Assembly: GCF_900549175.1 (NCBI RefSeq)
Contig: NZ_URNN01000017.1
Span: 1 to 32,263, forward strand
Reading direction: 5' to 3'
Source: an uncultured Prevotella sp.
GTDB lineage: Bacteria > Bacteroidota > Bacteroidia > Bacteroidales > Bacteroidaceae
DNA length: 32,263 nt
The notes beneath the pieces are model-generated. The model saw nothing but the letters and a program-made list of their open reading frames with translations, was not told where the DNA came from and searched no databases. Below, one piece after another: positions 29,698 through 32,263 of the stretch. A program made the position numbers and the translations under genes. Each line of letters begins with the position of its first letter. The stretch's first letter is position 1.

Positions 29698-30711
29698 TTA
29701 TTTCTTGTTCAGGGCCATGTCTATTTCTACGGCAATGGCTACGGTAGCGCCAACCATCGGGTTGTTGCCGATACCGAGGAAGCCCATCATCTCAACGTGG
29801 GCGGGCACTGAAGAAGAGCCTGCGAACTGTGCGTCGGAGTGCATGCGGCCCAAAGTGTCGGTCATACCGTATGAAGCGGGACCGGCAGCCATGTTGTCCG
29901 GATGCAGCGTACGGCCTGTACCGCCACCCGAAGCCACCGAGAAGTAGGGCTTGCCGGCGAGCACACGCTCCTTCTTGTACGTGCCTGCAACGGGGTGCTG
30001 GAAGCGTGTCGGGTTGGTTGAGTTACCGGTGATGGACACGTCAACGTCCTCCAGCCAGTTGATAGCAACGCCCTCGCGTACATCGTCGGCACCGTAGCAG
30101 TTCACCTTGGCGCGCGGACCGTCGGAGTAGGCGGTACGGTTAACCACGTTCACCTTGCCCGTATAGTAGTCGAACTTGGTCTGTACGTATGTGAAACCGT
30201 TGATGCGGCTGATGATCATGGCAGCGTCCTTGCCCAGTCCGTTGAGGATTACGCGGAGCGGGTTCTTGCGCACCTTGTTTGCCATTTCGGCAATCTTGAT
30301 GGCACCTTCGGCGGCAGCGAAGCTCTCGTGGCCGGCGAGGAAGGCGAAGCACTGTGTCTCCTCGCGGAGCAGACGGGCTGCCAAGTTGCCGTGACCGATA
30401 CCAACCTTGCGGTCGTCAGCCACAGAACCGGGGATGCAGAAGCTCTGCAGACCGAGACCGATGGCCTCTGCTGCCTCTGCAGCACTCTTCACGCCCTTCT
30501 TGATGGCGATGGCGGCACCGCACACGTATGCCCACTTTGCGTTCTCGAAGCAGATGCGCTGTGTGTCCTCGCAAATCTGATAGGGGTCAATGCCGGCCTC
30601 TTCGCAAATCTGATTTGCCTCTTCGATATCCTTGATACCATTCTCGTTGAGCGTTGCTATAACCTGATTGATGCGGCGCTCCTGGCTCTCAAAACTTACT
30701 TTTCTTATCAT
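29698..30711 (-). CDS. GGGtGRT family protein
   Basis: This 337-residue protein carries the motif that names its family, GGGTGRT at 262-268 within FSVASGGGTGRTLHPDNMAAG. The sequence has several cysteines (Cys36, Cys47, Cys54, Cys64, Cys92, Cys121) that could bind metal. No signal peptide or membrane segment is visible, so it is cytosolic. The function is unknown; the pairing with an iron-sulfur scaffold-like protein suggests a role in iron-sulfur or redox biology in anaerobes. It starts 15 bases after the scaffold-like gene, and a strong AAGAGGAGG Shine-Dalgarno-like sequence sits before the ATG, which is uncommon in this phylum. The ATG at 30711 matches the usual N-terminus (IRKVSFESQERR). 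Confidence 0.9.
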   Translation of the reverse strand: MIRKVSFESQERRINQVIATLNENGIKDIEEANQICEEAGIDPYQICEDTQRICFENAKWAYVCGAAIAIKKGVKSAAEAAEAIGLGLQSFCIPGSVADDRKVGIGHGNLAARLLREETQCFAFLAGHESFAAAEGAIKIAEMANKVRKNPLRVILNGLGKDAAMIISRINGFTYVQTKFDYYTGKVNVVNRTAYSDGPRAKVNCYGADDVREGVAINWLEDVDVSITGNSTNPTRFQHPVAGTYKKERVLAGKPYFSVASGGGTGRTLHPDNMAAGPASYGMTDTLGRMHSDAQFAGSSSVPAHVEMMGFLGIGNNPMVGATVAIAVEIDMALNKK

Positions 30712-30726
30712 TAGTCGGTCCTCCTC

Positions 30727-31428
30727 TTATTCTTTACGTGGGTCAATAGTCTTAACAATTCCCTGCTCGGCGGTGGTGCGTCCGTAAGAACCGGTGAACT
30801 TCTTCACTGCCTCGTTGGCGTCCATACCGGCCTTGATGGCCTCCATCATCTTGCCGAGGTGTACGTACTCGTAGCCGCAAACCTGGCTGTCCTTGTCGAG
30901 GAACATCTTTGTGATGTAGCCTTCGGTAAGCTCCAGATAGCGTGTACCCTTGGCAACGGTTCCGTAGAGTGTACCTGTCTGGCTGCGCAGACCCTTGCCC
31001 AAGTCCTCAAGACCGGCTCCGATAACGAGTCCGTCCTCGGAGAAGGCACTCTGTGAGCGTCCGTATACAATCTGGAGGAACAGCTCGCGCATGGCTGTGT
31101 TGATGGCGTCGCAAACCAAGTCTGTGTTAAGAGCCTCGAGGATGGTCTTTCCCGGCAGAATCTCAGATGCCATGGCGGCAGAGTGAGTCATACCTGTACA
31201 TCCGATAGTCTCAACGAGACACTCCTGAATTACGCCTTCCTTGATGTTCAGCGAGAGCTTGCAGGCACCCTGCTGGGGTGCACACCAACCCACACCGTGG
31301 GTGTAACCGGAAATATCCTTTATTTCCTTTGCCTGAATCCATTTGCCTTCTTCAGGAATGGGGGCGGGTCCGTGGTTCGGGCCTTTGGCAACAACGCACA
31401 TGTTGTTGACTTCGTTAGAATAAGTCAT
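30727..31428 (-). CDS. Iron-sulfur scaffold-like protein (NifU/IscU-type)
   Basis: This 233-residue cytosolic protein resembles the IscU/NifU N-terminal scaffold, on which iron-sulfur clusters are built. Cys56 (GACKLSLNI) and Cys77 (IGCTGMTHSAAMAS) align by eye with the first two cluster cysteines of IscU. The third, in IscU HCSxLAEDA, appears as GRSQSAFSEDG here, with no cysteine, so cluster chemistry may differ. Extra cysteines are Cys11, Cys49, Cys70, Cys106 and Cys184. The ATG at 31428 was chosen because upstream codons have no family resemblance and overlap the promoter. It heads a two-gene operon with the GGGtGRT protein, a pairing I recall from other Bacteroidetes and anaerobic Firmicutes. 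Its exact role is unknown. Confidence 0.87.
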   Translation of the reverse strand: MTYSNEVNNMCVVAKGPNHGPAPIPEEGKWIQAKEIKDISGYTHGVGWCAPQQGACKLSLNIKEGVIQECLVETIGCTGMTHSAAMASEILPGKTILEALNTDLVCDAINTAMRELFLQIVYGRSQSAFSEDGLVIGAGLEDLGKGLRSQTGTLYGTVAKGTRYLELTEGYITKMFLDKDSQVCGYEYVHLGKMMEAIKAGMDANEAVKKFTGSYGRTTAEQGIVKTIDPRKE

Positions 31429-31482
31429 ATCCTTTTCAGTTTTGTAAAAAATGAATAATTTTATCTTATCTTTTTGTAACTG

Positions 31483-31490
31483 CAAAGTTA
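31483..31490 (-). promoter_or_regulatory. -7 element of the scaffold operon
   Basis: The minus strand reads TAACTTTG, matching TAnnTTTG, 55 bases upstream of the start. The expected -33 position (about 31511-31513) is occupied by a dyad and not by TTG, which suggests regulated use. Confidence 0.6.
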
Positions 31491-31506
31491 ATAAATTCTC
31501 CGGAAT

Positions 31507-31526
31507 AATACCCACTGTCGGGTATT
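31507..31526. promoter_or_regulatory. Dyad over the -33 position, operator candidate
   Basis: AATACCC (31507-31513) and GGGTATT (31520-31526) are perfect inverted repeats around six bases. The dyad covers the place where a -33 element should be. Its shape is loosely like sites of Rrf2-family regulators such as IscR. A terminator role was considered because of the T-run after it, but no plus-strand gene is upstream. Confidence 0.45.
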
Positions 31527-31796
31527 CTTTTTTGTTCTTTACCTTCATTTTTGTCTTGTCCGCTAATATATATAAGGTATACGTGGGGCGATTTGACAAG
31601 TGGAAGTGGCAAAAGTGTGTCTCCTCACCGGTTGCGGCGCGTTGCGGCGGGGCATGTTCCGTGGATTTTGACAATGGCTTTGGGATGACAGAAGTCACTG
31701 TCCTGCTGTTGTAAAAATATACCGTAATTTAACATTCCGTTTTATCTGAAACAGAAATTTCCATGCTCCGAAAAACGGAAAAATGCGCCGTCGGGA

Positions 31797-31972
31797 GGCC
31801 GGAAAAGGCCCGTCGCGCCCCAATATGGCCCGTTTCATGTTGCAAAACGGGCCATATCGCATTGCGAAATGACCTGTATTGCATTTCAAAACGGCCTATA
31901 TTGCACTCCGAAATAGGCCGTTTCGCACCCCGATATGGCCTGTTTCGGAAGGCAAAACGGCATGTTTTGCGG
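31797..31972. repeat. Eight-unit array of 22-nt dyad repeats
   Basis: Units of 22 bases start at 31797, 31819, 31841, 31863, 31885, 31907, 31929 and 31951. Most have a GGCC or GGC centre flanked by complementary arms such as GCAAAAC/GTTTTGC (31951) or CGAAA/TTTCG (31907). A diverged unit may lie at 31769. There are no spacers between units, no cas genes, and the period rules out a coding repeat. It shares its core with 18716-18802. Confidence 0.92.
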
Positions 31973-32263
31973 TGGAAATACGGCCGGCAGCGACTGTAAG
32001 ACATGCACACTTGTCTCCGGTCGGGCGTTATGTCAAGACACTCAGAGGGTTACGTATGCACACGCAAAACTCGCGAATTTGCGGCAAAGCGGCCGGAGTT
32101 TCAGAATATCCGCGTATTCGGAGGGCTTTTGTAATATAAAATCGGAATATCGCGGGCGGCTCCGTTTCAGTCTGACAATCGTGTGTGGATGTTTTGAAAT
32201 GACATACCGTATCCATGGAGTCGCCCCGCAGGGGCAGCAAGCCCATAGCCCGGGGCAGAGCGA
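31973..32263. other. Gene-free right end
   Basis: No gene is recognisable. The last 45 bases are GC-rich and contain the small hairpin at 32223-32235, followed by a CCCGGGG-containing stretch that may be the start of a repeat cut by the window edge. Confidence 0.55.
32223..32235. repeat. GCCCC-GCA-GGGGC hairpin
   Basis: A 5-bp stem with a 3-base loop is followed closely by AGCCCGGGGC. It resembles the GC-rich palindromic ends of dispersed repeats, but only one copy is visible here. Confidence 0.4.

Larger units (their letters stand above)
31429..31796. other. Gene-free leader and flank of the scaffold operon
   Basis: This 368-base stretch contains the promoter element at 31483-31490 and a dyad at 31507-31526. 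I see no gene beyond that. Open frames on either strand here are short and run into the repeat array. Confidence 0.6.

Noticed and set aside
31507..31534. Plus-strand terminator (dyad followed by T-run)
   Set aside because: No plus-strand gene lies upstream to be terminated; the position over the minus-strand promoter fits an operator better.
31797..31972. CRISPR array
   Set aside because: Units are head to tail with no unique spacers, unit length is 22, and there are no cas genes.
31729..32010. Repetitive 93-residue protein on the minus strand
   Set aside because: The 22-base period is not a multiple of three, so each repeat falls in a new frame; this is repeat DNA left open by chance.

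Overview
The window looks like chromosome from a Bacteroidales bacterium, most likely Prevotella or a close relative (inference from gene content; no database search was possible). The signs are several promoters of the Bacteroidetes type (TTG, about 20 bases, TAnnTTTG), a type IX secretion plug-domain protein, DUF4421 and DUF1460 proteins, a GGGtGRT protein, a serine palmitoyltransferase, a pyruvate phosphate dikinase, and a bifunctional HisB paired with HisG, HisD and HisC. Most genes are dense, moderately GC-rich housekeeping genes.

Layout. 1-434 has no gene but holds a perfect 54-bp AT palindrome at the left edge, a 21-nt repeat and a hairpin. 435-6316 (minus) carries a porin whose start overlaps the carB stop, then carB and a 23S rRNA uridine methyltransferase (rlmD-type). 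6645-9365 (plus) is ppdK with a good promoter and hairpin terminator. 9443-10370 is an AT-richer two-gene insert, a small protein overlapping a zeta-type kinase toxin, closed by its own terminator. 10406-11884 (minus) is a sugar isomerase of the fucose/arabinose fold. 12259-13680 (plus) is a WcaJ-type sugar-phosphate transferase that starts glycan synthesis. Between it and hisC is a 39-bp perfect hairpin built from GGAGTTAA-like repeats.

13882-17140 (minus) is hisG-hisD-hisC under a clear promoter. A divergent MltF-like lytic transglycosylase (17252-18478) separates these from hisB (18985-20058), which is instead coupled by an ATGA overlap to an unknown membrane protein. 21157-24573 (plus) is an oxidoreductase, a DUF4421 outer-membrane protein, a DUF1460 NlpC/P60-like hydrolase and a YkvA-like DUF1232 protein. 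A minus-strand tRNA-Cys follows, then a minus-strand operon of a lipid kinase, a Nudix hydrolase and a 61-residue Cys-rich membrane protein. The lipid kinase is divergent from serine palmitoyltransferase (26823-28010), which suggests a sphingolipid-related locus. Then come tRNA-Pro (TGG), a four-copy 22-nt repeat, a T9SS plug-domain protein, and an operon of an IscU/NifU-like scaffold with a GGGtGRT protein. The last 835 bases have no gene but hold the best 22-nt repeat array.

The most unusual signal is not a gene. It is a set of intergenic arrays with a 21-22 nt period at 271-333, 18716-18802 and 31797-31972. Their units share a small dyad (GCAAAAC, short GGCC-like centre, GTTTTGC), and the arm bases in some units appear to change together. 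A further 22-nt array of different sequence lies at 28217-28304. No CRISPR array, insertion sequence, rRNA or prophage was seen.
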